Positions 5,724-5,835 of a stretch of 5,835 bases of DNA are shown in pieces. The stretch's first letter is position 1. Every line of letters begins with the position of its first letter. Location of the stretch: contig URSI01000082.1 in the NCBI GenBank assembly GCA_900550505.1, positions 1-5,835 of the forward strand, written 5' to 3'. A program made the position numbers and the translations under genes. The notes below the pieces were generated by a model, which saw only the letters and a program-made list of their open reading frames with translations, was not told the origin of the DNA and did not search any database. This DNA is from an uncultured Eubacteriales bacterium. GTDB taxonomy: Bacteria > Bacillota > Clostridia > Oscillospirales > CAG-382.

Positions 5724-5835
5724 CAAGGCGGTCACAATTTCATCTCATGCTCACCTGTTTTTTGATATGTTTTTGTCGTCTGTTCGTTTGTCAATGATGT
5801 GAGACCGGAAAAAGCGAAAGAGTTTTGTCTATGGA
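5724..5835. other. Upstream stretch with no supported gene
   Basis: AT-richer than the rest of the window. On the minus strand one frame is open from the edge to a TGA at 5734-5732 (about 33 codons), but it shows no recognisable family, so it may or may not be the tail of another gene. On the plus strand an ATG at 5831 could begin a divergent gene beyond the edge, without a convincing ribosome binding site. A second TTGACA (minus strand, 5794-5789) has no matching -10 box. Nothing further can be assigned. Confidence 0.4.

Noticed and set aside
5732..5756. Tiny leader ORFs (minus strand, AGGTGAG followed by ATG AGA TGA and ATG AAA TTG TGA)
   Set aside because: They lie upstream of the perfect promoter, so they would not be in the operon message, and are only two or three codons long.
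5725..5763. Intrinsic terminator for a plus-strand gene (T-run near 5758-5763)
   Set aside because: There is a run of six T, but no stable stem precedes it; the best pairing is about three bases.
5010..5765. Plus-strand open frame of about 250 codons across the DUF2812 gene and the desulfurase start
   Set aside because: It runs antisense to two supported genes and through their promoter, and shows no domain.
5764..5794. Second TTGACA upstream of the operon as another promoter
   Set aside because: No acceptable -10 box appears at 16-19 bases from it.
1..5835. CRISPR arrays, tRNA or rRNA genes, insertion sequences, phage or defence genes
   Set aside because: No regularly spaced repeats, no cloverleaf or rRNA signatures, and no transposase, integrase or effector motifs were seen; the window is filled with core genes.

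Overview
The window holds a single run of six genes, all on the minus strand, so transcription goes from the right edge to the left edge. The gene families point to a Bacillota (Firmicutes) bacterium, probably a GC-rich member of the Clostridia. The evidence is an HPr kinase/phosphorylase of the Gram-positive type, a cysteine desulfurase directly next to mnmA as in the Bacillus yrvO-mnmA pair, a DUF2812 membrane protein, and a textbook housekeeping (sigma-A type) promoter. The class-level placement is inference, not something the sequence proves.

Layout in the direction of transcription. Positions 5724-5835 are an AT-richer upstream stretch with no gene I can support. A perfect TTGACA-N17-TATAAT promoter lies at 5695-5723. 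It is followed by a small DUF2812 two-helix membrane protein (5130-5663, GTG start), a NifS/IscS-type cysteine desulfurase (3988-5130), the tRNA 2-thiouridylase MnmA (2950-3981), HPr kinase/phosphorylase HprK (2009-2953), an ROK-family glucokinase (1035-1988), a 118-base gap with a short tandem repeat and a GC-rich stem-loop, and the N-terminal 305 residues of Lon protease (1-916), which runs off the left edge.

The first five genes are tightly packed (1-nt overlap, 6-nt gap, 4-nt ATGA overlap, 20-nt gap) and look like one transcript from the promoter at 5695-5723. The desulfurase would supply persulfide sulfur to MnmA for thiolation of the wobble uridine of some tRNAs. HprK and glucokinase belong to carbon handling: HprK phosphorylates HPr on serine to signal catabolite repression, and glucokinase makes glucose-6-phosphate. 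Whether lon is read from the same message or from its own promoter cannot be settled here; I see no good promoter and no intrinsic terminator in the gap.

Most of this is core metabolism rather than a new system. The points that deserve a second look are the cysteine-rich DUF2812 membrane protein leading the operon next to a cysteine desulfurase, the compact and cysteine-enriched MnmA, the joining of tRNA thiolation and carbon-sensing genes in one transcript, and the structured glcK-lon gap. Two start sites (DUF2812 and hprK) should be placed downstream of the longest open frame.
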